From positions 7,501 through 35,000 of the forward strand of contig JABUQX010141828.1 in NCBI GenBank assembly GCA_015478945.1: a stretch of 27,500 nt of DNA, given 5' to 3'. The stretch comes from Trachelipus rathkii. Lineage: Eukaryota; Arthropoda; Malacostraca; Isopoda; Trachelipodidae. Positions 1 through 11,156 of the stretch are shown in pieces. Position 1 is the stretch's first letter. The number at the start of each line of letters is the position of its first letter. The notes beneath the pieces were generated by a model. It was not told the origin of the DNA, searched no databases, and worked only from the letters and a program-made list of their open reading frames with translations. Both the position numbers and the translations under genes were made by a program.

Positions 1-47
1 TATCATAGTTGTTCATCAAAAAAACATTTACTTTTGTTTTGGAATAG

Positions 48-299
48 TTGAGTTTTTGCTATGAAGTCTCCCCCTTGCAAGTTCTCTGCAGAAGGATCAA
101 GACTTGGCTACTAAGTACTATGGAAGACGACAGGTTAAAGGGACTGGCTATGATGAGTATACACAGAAAATTTGTGTTTGACAATTATGATTGTTTTATT
201 CAAACAGTAGTTGATAAATTTGACCCAAGGAAATTACTTTTTAATAATATCAATTTTTACCTTTGCTCTATTGTTTTCCATTATTTTTGTGCTTGGTGA
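48..299 (+). pseudogene. hAT transposase C-terminal fragment (ZMYM1-like/TTF-type hAT)
   Basis: The frame ends at a TGA at 297-299 and reads RIKTWLLSTMEDDRLKGLAM followed by MSIHRKF. From memory this matches the extreme C-terminus of hAT transposases related to the host gene ZMYM1, where an R-I-K-T-x-L block is followed by an E-R-L-x-G-L-A-x-x-S-I-H-R block; this is the end of the dimerisation (hATC) domain. The recognisable match starts near position 93. Codons before it (VSPLQVLCR) do not fit the family, so a frameshift lies just upstream, or the ATG at 48 is fortuitous. The window edge removes everything further upstream. A cellular ZMYM1-like gene tail is possible but less likely in this repeat-rich setting. 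It differs in sequence from the hAT piece near 12.3-13.0 kb, so two hAT lineages are present. Confidence 0.62.
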
Positions 300-677
300 T
301 ATTCTATTGTTTTTATGAGTAAACTTTTTAAATGTGTGCATTTAATTATCCATACAAATGTTTCTAGTTTTACACTCTCTTCTTCTTTTATATATATACA
401 TACTTATATATATATATAATATACGCCTGTATATATATATATATACCGCCGCCTTAATAACCAACTTAACGCCACACTGCCTTTCTTTATCTCACTGCTG
501 CTCATATATATTTATGCACGGGGCGAAATTACAAGGCTTGACTGCGAACGTTGTTTGCGCTGGTTTGGATAACCAAACCTTAAGTTCATTTCATACAATG
601 ATTAGTGTTTACCCCCTGCATAGAGGATAAAGCATAGTGGTTTTTATATATATATATATATATATATATCTACTACA

Positions 678-715
<38 letters not shown>

Positions 716-1185
716 ATATAGCCATATATATAACCATACCCTGCTCTACCTATATCGCCGCCGCCGCCGCACTGCGTAGATTATGTTAATTTTTCTTATT
801 ACGTTCTTTTTGCGGAAACATGATAAAAGCTATTAAAATTTACAAGGTAAGAAATCTCATTACCAATATTACTATTTTGTTTGATTCTAAATAAATTTTT
901 TATTCTTTACTTTTTGTTTTTTATTTATTTTAAGTTTTTAATAATTTTATTTAATTGTCAACTAACAAACAGTCTTCAAAAATGACTAAATTGTTTTTCC
1001 AATATTTTAATTATTATTTATGTTTCTTTTTAGTATTTTTTGTAACATTGCTTTAAAACGAGAATTAATATTTTATAAGCAGTTCATGTTAAAATTAATA
1101 ACACTTCTTGTGGGAGTGGAATAAATATTAATACAAATTTAATTGATTACCAGTTGGAATATCTTGTGAAGCATTCACTTGCTGA
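300..1185. other. AT-rich intergenic sequence with a (TA)n array and a short (CCG)n tract
   Basis: No coding signal is supported. Short TA runs lie at about 388-446, a larger (TA)n array at about 642-728, and a 15-bp CGC/CCG triplet run at about 756-770. The rest is T-rich, low-complexity DNA. Short open frames here are translations of TA repeats or lack any recognisable domain. Confidence 0.7.
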
Positions 1186-1350
1186 GTTAGATTTAGTTGG
1201 AGTTGGGTTGATTGATTTAGGGTTGATTAAGATAGAGTTAGTTCAGAGTTGTTCAGGGTTACCAAGTTGGGTTAGGTTGGAGTTTCAGGTTGGTTGGGTT
1301 AGGTTAAGGTTTAGGTTATTGGTTAGTTTAGATTAAGTGGATAGACCAAG
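1186..1350 (+). repeat. Degenerate TTAGG/TTGGG-rich tract
   Basis: The plus strand is built from variants of GGTTAGGTT, GGGTTAGGTTAAGGTTTAGG and GGGTTGATT over about 165 bp. The arthropod telomere unit is TTAGG, so this could be a decayed interstitial telomere-like tract, or simply a GT-rich minisatellite. No run of perfect TTAGG units remains. Confidence 0.45.
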
Positions 1351-1730
1351 ATATAGTTAGATTAACCAAGTTTGGGTGGGTTTATTACATTAAATTAAGA
1401 GTTTGTGGTACATTCTTAAAATAAATTTAATTATTGTATTTCCATGTTTATTAGTAATACTTCAGTAATATAATGTATAGAGGTGAGTGAACTAAACATG
1501 ACTTTGAAATACATGAGCAACATATCAGCATATAGTCTTCAGCTAAGTAAATTGTTTTTTGTAAAATATGAAACGCTAAAAACCAAAAAAGATAGAAAAA
1601 GAAAGTTGATTAATTCTTATATTTGCTAGAGTATTCGTGACTTGAAAATAGGAAAAGAAATCTATTTTGAGAAATCAATGTAAAGATATGATGCAAACAC
1701 ATATACTTGCGTGTCCACTTCCTTATACTA
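1351..1730. other. AT-rich sequence with no recognised feature
   Basis: I see no open frame of note, no repeat array and no transposon signature here. Confidence 0.6.
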
Positions 1731-2245
1731 TATATAATATATATATATATATATACATATACTTCTCTCTCTCTTATATATATATATATATATATATATC
1801 TATATATCTTCCTCTCCTCTCTCTAATATTATCCTACGGAGATATGATATTGGTATATAAACTTCAGCTTTAGTAAAAATATATTTCACTAGTATTGTAA
1901 ATAGGGTACTTTATTGTTTTAGTTTAAATAAAGATTGGCAAAAAATTAACTAAAATTTTATGGGTTAAAGAAAAACATAAGATTATTAACATCAGAACCA
2001 TATACTTTGTATATAACTATATATATACTTCTTCTCTTATCATATATATGTATATATAACTATACATATATATTATATATATATATATCTTATACCTTCT
2101 ATATATATATACATAATATATATATTATATATATATATATAACAATATATATATATATATATATATATTCTTCTTATGTATATATATATACCTCATACCT
2201 ATATATATATATGTATATCTGTATATATCTTCTATATCTCATATA
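1731..2245. repeat. Two (TA)n clusters with C-rich interruptions
   Basis: TA arrays at about 1731-1810 and 2005-2245 are broken by pyrimidine-rich words such as CTTCTCTCTC and CTTCTT on the plus strand. About 190 bp of plain AT-rich sequence separates them. Frames through the arrays give only alternating Tyr/Ile and are not genes. Confidence 0.85.
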
Positions 2246-3350
2246 GGGTTATCTAGTTATTGGGTGAGATTCAAAGTGGTATTTACAACTAGAGAGACAG
2301 AAAGAAAAGAGCAGGAAAATAATATCCTGGATTAGCAGAAGAAAGATCTCATAGAGGCTTTTGTAGGCTGTTTCTGCTTGAAGAAGAATTCGGAATGGAG
2401 GGGCTCAAATAAAGTTGTTGAGGCTGGAAATCTGTCCACAGCTTTCAGAGGGGTGAAGAGACCGCTTTGAAAATGATCGTTGTCCTCCATTTCGCGCATC
2501 GTGGCAATTTGAAGAGGCACTTACAAAATGAAATATTGCCGAAAATAAATCAACGTCAGTTTTTAAAACTTGGCAGTAAATGTGTTTCATTCATTTACGT
2601 GAATTCTTCCGAGAAAAATAATTATGACCAACACAAAATAAGTTCTTTACAGCTGGAGTATTAGATGATAGCATATTATATTTATAGCAGAAGTTTGTAC
2701 AACCCTGACACCAGAATCAGCTAGTCTCACAAATAGACTCTCACTCGATTAAAAAGGCTTTTGGCTCGGAACATCGTCTTCACTTGCACAGCGGTGGATT
2801 AACGTATTAAATACCTTCAGCTGACGCCTCCCAACATGTGTTCTATGTCTAATGTAACCGGCGGAAATGGTAGAATTTGCTAACACGTGAGTGATAGCCG
2901 GTGACGGTTATTAGTGGTAGGCTGGTAATGTTATTACGATAATAATTGCTTGTGTTTATTGTTGAAAATAATATTATTAATTACTGTGTTGATAAATATT
3001 ATTGATAATGGGTGCTTCCAGTGATCAAACTCCATTCTAAATTTAATGATGACAGTGTTATATATATTTTGGCCTTATGTATATCTTTACCTTTAGCATA
3101 TATTTTTCTTTTGGGCTTAATTTATATTTTATTTATACTAAAAAAGCGCCCGGGCTACGGCTGGTCGGTACGAGCACTCGCGCACAAGCGAGAATGCAGT
3201 TCACTCAACTGGTCCGGGTGGGAGGGTGAGCTCTTCTGCTCGAGCAGCTCGCTCCGGTTGAGAGCTTTGGATCCATGTATATTTCTCCTTGATTGGGGCT
3301 GCGCGTGGTGACATTGTTTATCTGCTCAGCAGAGAAAGAAATATAACCAT
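2246..3350. other. Complex sequence of unknown origin, including a GC-rich patch
   Basis: About 1.1 kb without a TA array. Overlapping 60-65-codon frames lie on both strands at 2332-2664, but none shows a family motif. A notably GC-rich patch at about 3147-3310 sits abruptly inside T-rich DNA and contains CGAGCACTCGCGCACAAGCG and GCTCGAGCAGC. It lacks a convincing tRNA box A/box B pair, so I do not call it a SINE. It may be a fragment of an unrecognised repeat. Confidence 0.5.
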
Positions 3351-3354
3351 ATAA

Positions 3355-3529
3355 CATATATAACCACCTTATATATAATAATATATATATTAACTATATA
3401 TATATATTATATATATAACTTTTTCCACCATATATAACATAATAACTCTTATAACTATATACATATATATATATATATACCTCTTATTTCATAATATTAT
3501 ATGTAAAATATATATATATAACATATATA

Positions 3530-3562
<33 letters not shown>

Positions 3563-3995
3563 TATATATATATCTTACATATATCTCTGTATACCATATA
3601 TACTCTCTTTCTTGCACCTCAGCTGCCTCCCACCTGCCCACGCCGCACGCCATAGCCTCTCCACCTCCTGCTGCCCTGCCACCTCTGCTCCTGCCATACT
3701 CCTTACCTCCATGTTATATACCTGTACTTACACCACTATATATACCTGCCCGCCTTGCTCCTTTCTATACCCTCTACTATATACATATATATGCCTCTGC
3801 CTGCTCTACTCCACCTCTTTCTTATATATATATATCATTTTTCTTGCCTCCCATATACATGTTTATATATCTTACCATCATATGCCCTTATACTCCCTTA
3901 TATATAACTATTGTATACCATATCCCACTTATATATGCTATATAACCACTTATATGTATATATATATCTCCATATATATAATCTATATTTTAAAC
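3355..3995. repeat. Imperfect (TA)n region with long C-rich, G-poor interruptions
   Basis: TA arrays alternate with plus-strand C/T words (CTGCC, CCACC, CTCC), most dense at 3605-3715. G is scarce on the plus strand throughout. The 128- and 139-codon frames here are low-complexity translations of this DNA in two frames and show no domain. Confidence 0.8.
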
Positions 3996-5489
3996 TGCTC
4001 TACAGCTTGGAAGCTAGCGAGCTCATCATGAAGATATACGAGAGTTGATGGGTTGTGGGTGGAGTTGTTGTAGATAGAGGAAATAGTCAGAAAGAGTAGA
4101 GTATAGTTACAGTTTTGTTAAATTTGAAAGGGAAGTCAGGGAGAGAGGATTCAGGGATGAGATATCGATCATTATGTTTTTTTTACGTAAGGACCAGGGT
4201 TGACCCCAGAGGAAGAAGAAAGGAAGGAGGTGGAACGAATTGGGTGAAATTAGTGTTTAGGGTTATAAGGAGAAAGCACGTGGGGAAACGCACGATCGAT
4301 GGCATTATGTCAATAACAAGTCAAACGGAATCGGAAGCAAAAATGAAGAGGAAAGTTTACGATTGACTGGCACCGAAGTGTGTGGATATGCTAAATACCA
4401 AGCCAGAATAGTGTCGTGGTAATTAGCGAAGCAGAAGAGGAATTGATGAAAAGCGGTTGAAAGAGTACCGAGATAACGTGATTGAGAATGCCACTAGCCA
4501 TTGATGGTTTCTAAAAGGAGTGACGAATATGACCCTCTTTAGGGAGGGAGGCTAAAAGTTAAATGTGGGATAAATAGGAGTAAATGAGCAATTTGAAGTC
4601 TCAGAGTGTCAGATGAAGGAGGACTACGAAGAATAGGAGAGAAGCTCTTCTGGAAGGAAGAACAGAAATGGTTTAAGAAAAGAGAGGCAGGTGAATTTTC
4701 GTAAAAATAATAATGAATAAGGAATGCAGCACCTTCATGAATAGTAGAGATGGAGGAGGTGAGAGAGAAAAGGAGTCAATGAAGGAGGCCAAATTTAAAA
4801 TCTTTGCATAACATTGGCAGTGATGAACAGGTGATAGTGAATGTGTGGGTTTGATGCTTGTAGTGAGAAAGTTGAAGAACGATAAATCACAGGTATATGG
4901 AACTGAGTGAGCTGATTAAATTCAAGAATGGAGTGAGATTGTGATTGACTGGGCGGATATTGGAAGTTATGTATCAAAGTGTTAGGAGGGGGTATAGTGC
5001 ATTAAGCTGGAAACTGGATGAGCAGTGATGGTATTCTTGGATAAGCAGGGGTGATAAGAGGAACTGTAGAAACTACTGGAAAATTACTTTATTAGTGGTG
5101 AAGGTGGTTTGAAAGTGACTGAGCAGGAGTGAAGGACGCGTTGTTGTTAGAAGACAAAGGTGCATTTAAAATCGAGGATGTGGCGGGTAAATTTTCACCT
5201 TGGAAACTTAAATCGAATGAGAAAAATGAAAGAAAGAGGAAATTTATTTTAGGATTTTTAAAAAAAGGTTTGCAACAGTCGTGTGACAGGACTTACAAGG
5301 AGGAAGCTCTGTGGAAGTGATATATGGTTTGGTGGTAGGTTTCTGAATGGAACTAAAAGATTATATATTATTAGTGAAACATGTGGCAGAAATAGTTCAT
5401 GGCTTGGAGATGGTAATAGTTTATTAATGTTAATAATATAATTTGATGGCTTGAAGGCTTGAATGTATACTCATAGCTATTAAATTGTA

Positions 5490-6330
5490 TATGGTTGGGT
5501 GATGAGAAGAATTCAAGATAGGAATGGCAGGGAGGATGTTGAGCTGATGACTGATGAAGAATGACGAGAGGTGGAGGGGCCCTTACTGTTGATTGGCAGG
5601 GCCAGTTTGGTTTTCGTGCGGTGAATCTGAAGAGGATTTGAAAAGTTCAGTGAGAGGTTTGGCTTGCAGGTGTCTTGCAAAGGGGGGTTTGAAAGTAAAT
5701 GTAGATAACAGTATGGTGATGGTGGTAGTAACGAGAATCACAATTATAAGTATATTGGATGGTGTTGAGCAACTATGGAATCAAAGTAACATCTGAGTTT
5801 AAATATTTAAGGTTATGTATTGAAGATGAAAGGGATCAGGATGATGATGCGCAGTCTTGGCCGGGGATTTTCCAGTGGTAAGAAAGGTGACAGCTGAAAA
5901 TCAATCTTTTGGTGAATGCAAGGAACCAAGTCTTGAAGTACTTTATCATTAACTTGAGAGTATCTTTACCGGTATTTAATATGTGTGAAATATAGATGTG
6001 AGGGAGAATGAGTTATAGATCTAAGGTGTAGTTTGTTATGAATGGATAATATTAAGGGAGTGTTTAGAGTGTATAAAAATTGATATAATGATGAAAATGA
6101 ACATATTAGGGCGCGTTATATTACTTATGAGCGAAAAGGGTAATATAGGAAAGGTGAATAGTAATGACTAATTGTTTGGTATTGGAAGGAGATGGAAGAG
6201 AGTCGATTGGTTAATCAGTTTTATAGTGATGAGTGTGCAGGGAATAGAATACCGGCTGGAAGACCAAAAAGAAAACTGGATTGAATCAGTGATAGACTAT
6301 TAGAAATAAGTGTGAATTTCGTTCTAATGG
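5490..6330 (+). pseudogene. LINE reverse transcriptase, C-terminal half (broken)
   Basis: Peptide blocks in successive frames follow a familiar order for arthropod LINE polymerases. SEEDLKSSVRGLACRC and GLKVNVDNSMVMVV (about 5626-5730) correspond to the segment just after the catalytic A-D-D motif, usually S-E-E-x-L, then L-K-V-N-x-x-K-S-x-V-M. ILDGVEQ follows. LLVNARNQVLKYFIIN then LRVSLPVFNM (about 5906-5985) matches the L-V-N-A-R-N ... L-L-V-P-V-L-x-Y-G-S-E block. MDNIKGVFRV (about 6038) matches the M-D-N-L-R block. GRPKRK-type residues at about 6250-6280 match the terminal G-R-P-x-R-W motif. The catalytic A-D-D itself is not preserved: the expected place near 5595-5620 reads GRASLVF. At least four frame changes make it non-functional. 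Family matching is from memory. Confidence 0.66.
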
Positions 6331-6597
6331 GGAGAGAAATTGTGCATAGTAGAGAGGTGAGTGAGCGTGGTTGTGAGGGGGTATGGTTGTGGGCTTGGCC
6401 GGGGTTTCAACCTATTCCCACAGTAAAGAGTCTATTATTAGGGCCGGAAATCTCTTGGGTGGACTCTACTTTGGGACAGATCACAATAAAATTATGAAGG
6501 ATATTATCAGAGGGACTTTCTTGGTTGGCCGGTGCATGATATTCTATACTAATTTACCTTCAGTGTTGCCTTTTTAACAATAGTTGGACCCGTGGGA

Positions 6598-6600
6598 GGC

Positions 6601-6641
<41 letters not shown>

Positions 6642-6642
6642 T
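6598..6642 (+). repeat. (TGA)n microsatellite, probable LINE 3' tail
   Basis: A near-perfect run of about 14 TGA/GAT triplets directly follows GGGAGGC. Its place downstream of the RT remnant on the same strand suggests a LINE 3' tail. Confidence 0.7.
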
Positions 6643-6703
6643 GTGTGATATTGTTGATGTGTGTGTGTGATATTTATTTACATATATATACCGTATATAT
6701 ACC

Positions 6704-6734
<31 letters not shown>

Positions 6735-6935
6735 CTCTGCTTAACATATACACACCACTGCCACCATATATATACTCTGCTGCCTACACACACTCTCTCC
6801 TCTGCTATATTTATACTGTATCACCATATATACTCCACTATATGCCATATATACTCTCCTGCCTCTGCCTCATATATATGCTCTCTTCTTACCTTACTAT
6901 ATATATACTCACATATATATATATATGTATATATA

Positions 6936-6982
<47 letters not shown>

Positions 6983-7095
6983 TAATAACATATATATATT
7001 ATATATCCATATCTTTCTATATATATATCTTTATATATATATATATCATATATATTATATTAATTTTGATCTTAGGTCTGGTTTATATATATACC

Positions 7096-7126
<31 letters not shown>

Positions 7127-7245
7127 TATAATAATAATATATAACTTATATATATCATATACTATATATATATATATATATATACTATATAACACCCTAT
7201 ATCTTTCATATCATATATATATGCTGCTCATATATATATATAGGC
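6643..7245. repeat. (TA)n-rich region with C-rich interruptions
   Basis: Arrays lie at about 6700-6735, 6905-7060 and 7085-7245. Between 6736 and 6905 the TA is broken by words such as CTCTGCTGCC and CACACACTCTC on the plus strand. Tyr/Ile frames here are not genes. Confidence 0.88.
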
Positions 7246-7385
7246 ACCTTTAATTTTTTTTTAGAACGGAAAAGCAGAAATATTTGCTGACATTTAGAAA
7301 CCATCAACAGAAAAGATTTCTGTTGGCTTTAGATTTCCTCGTTACTGGGACTCGCCTGATACCCCAAATGCTCGTTTACTGACCT

Positions 7386-7694
7386 TTAGTACCACTTTTC
7401 CACCTTCACAAGGTAAAGCAGGTTCACAAAACTACAGTTCGTACCGTTTATTTGGAAACCACAGATATTTGCTTTAAATGTGAGCGTTTTGGTGTCCCCA
7501 GGAATACTGTAGGGCCAGTGAAGAATATATCGCCCAGTCGGCAGGAGAGAATTTTCTACCGTGAAAACACACCATACTGTAAATATTGGAGCCCCCAAGG
7601 CCTCTGCAAAATGTCTGTCTTGCTGTTTAGAACAGGAGGTTTTGGAGTTAACATGCACCTTACAAAAAGTGGCCCAAGGAAATTTGCCACACAC
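7386..7694 (-). CDS. Unrecognised 102-codon minus-strand frame (doubtful)
   Basis: I do not recognise the product. The frame starts with MCGKFPWATF, contains SIPGDTKTLTFKANICGFQI near residues 64-83 and ends KVEKWY. It has mixed, protein-like composition with several Cys and hydrophobic positions and no low-complexity bias, unlike most frames in the window. The sequence just upstream, read on the same strand, is broken by stops. No signal peptide, transmembrane span or catalytic motif stands out. A plus-strand frame (7452-7793) overlaps it, so at most one is real. It could be an exon or a remnant of an unknown mobile element. Confidence 0.2.
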   Translation of the reverse strand: MCGKFPWATFCKVHVNSKTSCSKQQDRHFAEALGAPIFTVWCVFTVENSLLPTGRYILHWPYSIPGDTKTLTFKANICGFQINGTNCSFVNLLYLVKVEKWY

Positions 7695-9059
7695 CGCTCA
7701 AAAATATTACGAACCGAGAGGCACGCTAACTATAATTGCCTTACCGGCCTCAGTGTGTTAATCCACAGGCACGGCTCCATTCCAGTGCACTAAACTCTTC
7801 CTCAAATTTGAGTGAAACTCAGAAGCAGTTACTGTATGCCTGCCTGCATTAACTATACTACCGACTTCCTCAAATGATTACCTCAGAAGCGGCCTTGGTC
7901 CCAATCCTCAAAAAATGCATCATCAGGCCCTACCCAGAGTACCCCAGTTTTCAACTAACAACGATGACCCAAGTTGTTTATAGCTTCAAATATACTTGAG
8001 CTCATTTCTTACGGGGCATCAGTGCGCCAGCCTGCTCCACAGGTGGGTTTGCCAAAAACTCCGTAGGGGATCCCGTCTAACCCTAATCTGCCCACCGTAC
8101 TCAATTTCCTGAATATGTTTTCTAACACAAACAAAAAAGTTAATCAATAAGATTATTCTTAAACCACTAAAAAACATCAATTTAAAACCAGCATTTAGAT
8201 GTAAAGTAGTAACTTCGAAGACACACTTGTAGTCTATAGGGGCAGAACGTAACTAATAGGTGTACTTTAAAACTAAATCACGCAACGCTCGAACAACCAC
8301 CAAGCAACATACTGATGTTTGGATTGTTTCGCCTCTTCTGGAATCACTCTGTAACATAACTTCTTCCCTTTTTATCTGTACATCCTAAGTGATTCGCATT
8401 AACTTGATCCAATCAGATGCGATGGCTTTTAAATAGCTACCGTGCTGACGACCGCCATAACTAAATGCTTCAAGCTTCCCGACCGGGCGTGAATATGAAA
8501 AACAGTTCAGCATGAAGCACCGCAGAACTGCTCCGGCACCTGGATCTGTGCGGCCGCATATGCGGGATTGCAAAGCCTCATGCTAACTCCCGGAAGTGCC
8601 ACAGTCTCATAAAATACCACGCGCCAATTTGCCTTACAAAAATCTGGTATTTAGGCTTTGTACATGTGGATCTGCCTCAGGACCAATAAGCTAAAACTCA
8701 ACACTGCTTTTCAAAAAAGATGTTTTCACTGAGAAGGCGACCACCTTCCCTCCATTTCCATGGAAACATGTAGATCATATTTCCCAACATATTTTTGAAT
8801 CTGCCCGGCAGATATTATTTATCGCTTTCCCATTTCTAAACATGGCAAATTCTGGTTTGTTCTTCCAGACCTTAAATTTCTAAATAACATGAGCTTGGAT
8901 TGAACTCAGCTTACTTCGCATTCACATCCTCCATAATGTCACAGAAAACTCCCCAAGCCGGTTGTACTAACTAGTCTCTCTGTTGTGAGCTATTCCTTAC
9001 TACCAGAGTTTACATTTCTCTCCTCGTCGGGATTCGCATCTTAGCCTTTCCCTTCTCAT

Positions 9060-9185
9060 TCGTAACAACTCTAACAACTGTACCCCTAACCACATAGTAA
9101 CTGTCCCCCTAAACCTTTCAATATTCGTAACAACTGTCCCCCTAACTTTTATTTAATAATTGTCACTACTACCTCTCTAAACTTT
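9060..9185 (+). repeat. Degenerate tandem AACTGTCCCCCTAA repeat
   Basis: AACTGTACCCCTAA, AACTGTCCCCCTAA and AACTGTCCCCCTAA again recur within about 90 bp, interspersed with GTAACAACT words. It lies upstream of the TATA-like box at 9301. Confidence 0.6.
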
Positions 9186-9294
9186 TGAACAACTTTTTCA
9201 AACTATGTAAATATCTATTGCAAAATATGTTTGCAGGAGCTGACTATGTTGTAAGTAGAGGCCAACCCATGGAATATAAATAATCATAGCCACT

Positions 9295-9346
9295 AGCCTC
9301 TATAAAAAGAGGTGACAATGATTTGGGAGTGCAGGAATACTCATTC
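9295..9346 (+). promoter_or_regulatory. Possible TATA-box promoter (LTR-like)
   Basis: TATAAAAA at 9301-9308 sits inside a small CCTC/GAGG inverted repeat. About 35 bases later comes CTCATTC, which resembles an arthropod initiator. TATA plus a spaced initiator is the usual layout of arthropod LTR promoters, but one TATA match in AT-rich DNA is weak evidence. Confidence 0.22.
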
Positions 9347-9888
9347 ATAAATATATTCTCAGGTTACCCTTTTTCAGACCTGAACCCTCATGCAGGCGGC
9401 AGCACAAATTTCATCAATCACTACCTCACTGTCCAGATCGTCTACTTGGTTTCCCTTGGTAGAATTGCTAGCAACTAGCTGGTCTTTATAAGCAGCTCTA
9501 TCCACGATTTGTTATAGTGAAAAAACTTCAACTAGCCACCATTATGGGGAGACTCTGTCTCCTCGTCTAGGGTAAATCCTTGTTGATCTCTGCTTTACTT
9601 TCCCTGGGATACACCTTGCCCACTCCACAGGACTCCCTATACTTTGGATGTTTAGATACATTCTTTAACTTCCTGTATGAATATTTATTTTAACCCATTC
9701 AACTATGGGTCGTTTACTTAGTTCACTTTGATTTACAGCAATAACATTACCCAATAGCCTTGTGAACTTCCCGCCTGAAGCACAATGTTAAACCCAAGAT
9801 TCCAGATGGCGTTATGATCTGATCAGGTGGGACTCCTTTCATGGGCGCAACTATCCCACACTTTCTCCCCTTCGGCGGGCGGCATCAA

Positions 9889-10164
9889 TCATGTGCTGGC
9901 TTTAACCCGTAAGTTATCATGCCGCAGCAGAAGCTTTGCATCTGCGCGATCTTCCCGCAGTAGTTGATCTTTCGGCAACATCTTGGTGTTCCAGGCGATG
10001 TACTCTGAAAGCGCTATAGGAAGAAAAACTACAGGCAATACAAAGGGACCCGCACCACCCCAAACAACCTTTTTAAAAAGGTTATCCCATATCTTATGTG
10101 AATCCTCCCACTTTAATAGTAACCTTTTCTCTCTTACATCGTGAACTGAATGAATATTCTTCAC
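9889..10164 (-). CDS. Unrecognised 91-codon minus-strand frame (doubtful)
   Basis: I do not recognise the product. It begins MKNIHSVHDVREKRLLLKWE, has a hydrophobic stretch GGAGPFVLPVVFLPIAL near residues 36-52 that could be a single membrane span, and ends in a charged Lys/Arg/Asp-rich tail. Same-strand sequence downstream contains stops within tens of codons. It may be a fragment of the same unknown element as the frame at 7386-7694, since both read on the minus strand. An accidental frame is equally possible. Confidence 0.2.
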   Translation of the reverse strand: MKNIHSVHDVREKRLLLKWEDSHKIWDNLFKKVVWGGAGPFVLPVVFLPIALSEYIAWNTKMLPKDQLLREDRADAKLLLRHDNLRVKAST

Positions 10165-10478
10165 AACTTTTGAGGTTAGTTATGTAACCATGGGGATACA
10201 ATAAGGACATTATTCAAAATAAATCTTGTTTATTTTAAAGAAAAATAAATATGCACATCCCTGTATCTGTCGTTTTTAAAAATATGTATGAGCCAGGACC
10301 AACACATGGAGTTGATTATTCAACCTAGCGTGGTCTTCCTTGTTTGCATGGGACCTTGCTGGGACAGCGGGTCCTGTACATAGGCTCAAATATATCATGC
10401 TATATATATATATATATAAATATATAACTAACATATGTATATATATATATATATATATAACTCTACCACTTTTTTCTT

Positions 10479-10530
<52 letters not shown>

Positions 10531-10674
10531 TCCTACTTTGAATGAAATTAAATATTTACATGCTAACTTACTTATTCATCAATGTTAATATACACATATA
10601 TATATATATAGCATATATATATACTTCACTCAACCTTAACTTAACTCTAACTATATACATATATATACACCACT

Positions 10675-10724
<50 letters not shown>

Positions 10725-10772
10725 GCTACTGCATATATATATATGCTATATATATATATATATATATATATA

Positions 10773-10981
10773 TAGGATAGAAAGAATTTGTTGTTGTTTT
10801 GTATATTGTATATATCCGTAAGGCCTCTTATACGGTTTATTTTTTTTGATAGTAGATTTCATTTTTTGATTTTTCTAAACTTTTATTGAATATACATAAA
10901 GCCTTATTAATATTTTTTTTGAACCCAAATATTTATATTAAGCACTCAAAAACAGCAATTTAATTTTAAACAAAGATGTCA
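10773..10981 (+). repeat. T-rich repeat copy 1 (pair with 11156-11385)
   Basis: The segment follows TATATAGGATAGAAA and contains TTTTTTTGAACCCAAATATT near 10914, then TTATATTAAGC and an AATTTAATTTTAAACAAAG end. The same landmarks recur in the same order at 11156-11385. Both copies are bounded by (TA)n. Confidence 0.55.
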
Positions 10982-11108
10982 CTATATATATATATATGTA
11001 TAGAATAATATATATATCTATGCTAACTCATATATATATATATATATATATACATATAACATATATATATATATATAACCTTATATATATATATATATAT
11101 ATCTTCTT

Positions 11109-11155
<47 letters not shown>

Positions 11156-11156
<1 letters not shown>

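Larger units (their letters stand above)
4030..6642 (+). mobile_element. Decayed non-LTR retrotransposon (RTE/CR1-like LINE) ending in a (TGA)n tail
   Basis: The stretch is purine-rich on the plus strand, lies between TA arrays, and carries a recognisable reverse-transcriptase C-terminal half at about 5490-6330. It ends in GGCTGATGATGATG with about 14 TGA units. LINEs of the RTE/CR1 type commonly end in short tandem repeats rather than poly(A), so this places the 3' end near 6642. The 5' part, 4030-5490, has the same base composition and strand bias but no motif I can align; it probably held the endonuclease and early RT. Frameshifts and stops are many. The clade assignment is tentative. Confidence 0.6.
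7246..10385. other. 3.1-kb complex segment of unknown identity between TA arrays
   Basis: This is the longest stretch in the window with neither microsatellites nor the large inverted repeat. Base composition is near-balanced, with no TA array. Minus-strand frames at 7386-7694 (102 codons) and 9889-10164 (91 codons), and a plus-strand frame at 7452-7793, are the longest. None carries a motif I recognise. A TATA-like box near 9301, short CCCCTAA repeats upstream of it and AATAAA signals near 10218-10250 would fit a decayed LTR element, but I could not find paired LTRs, a primer-binding site, or protease, RT or integrase motifs. Confidence 0.5.

Noticed and set aside
3147..3310. tRNA-derived SINE in the GC-rich patch
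   Set aside because: No box A/box B pair with correct spacing and no target duplication seen.
7246..10385. Endogenous viral segment or intact LTR retrotransposon
   Set aside because: No polymerase, capsid, protease or integrase motif and no paired LTRs were visible; short unknown frames are not enough.
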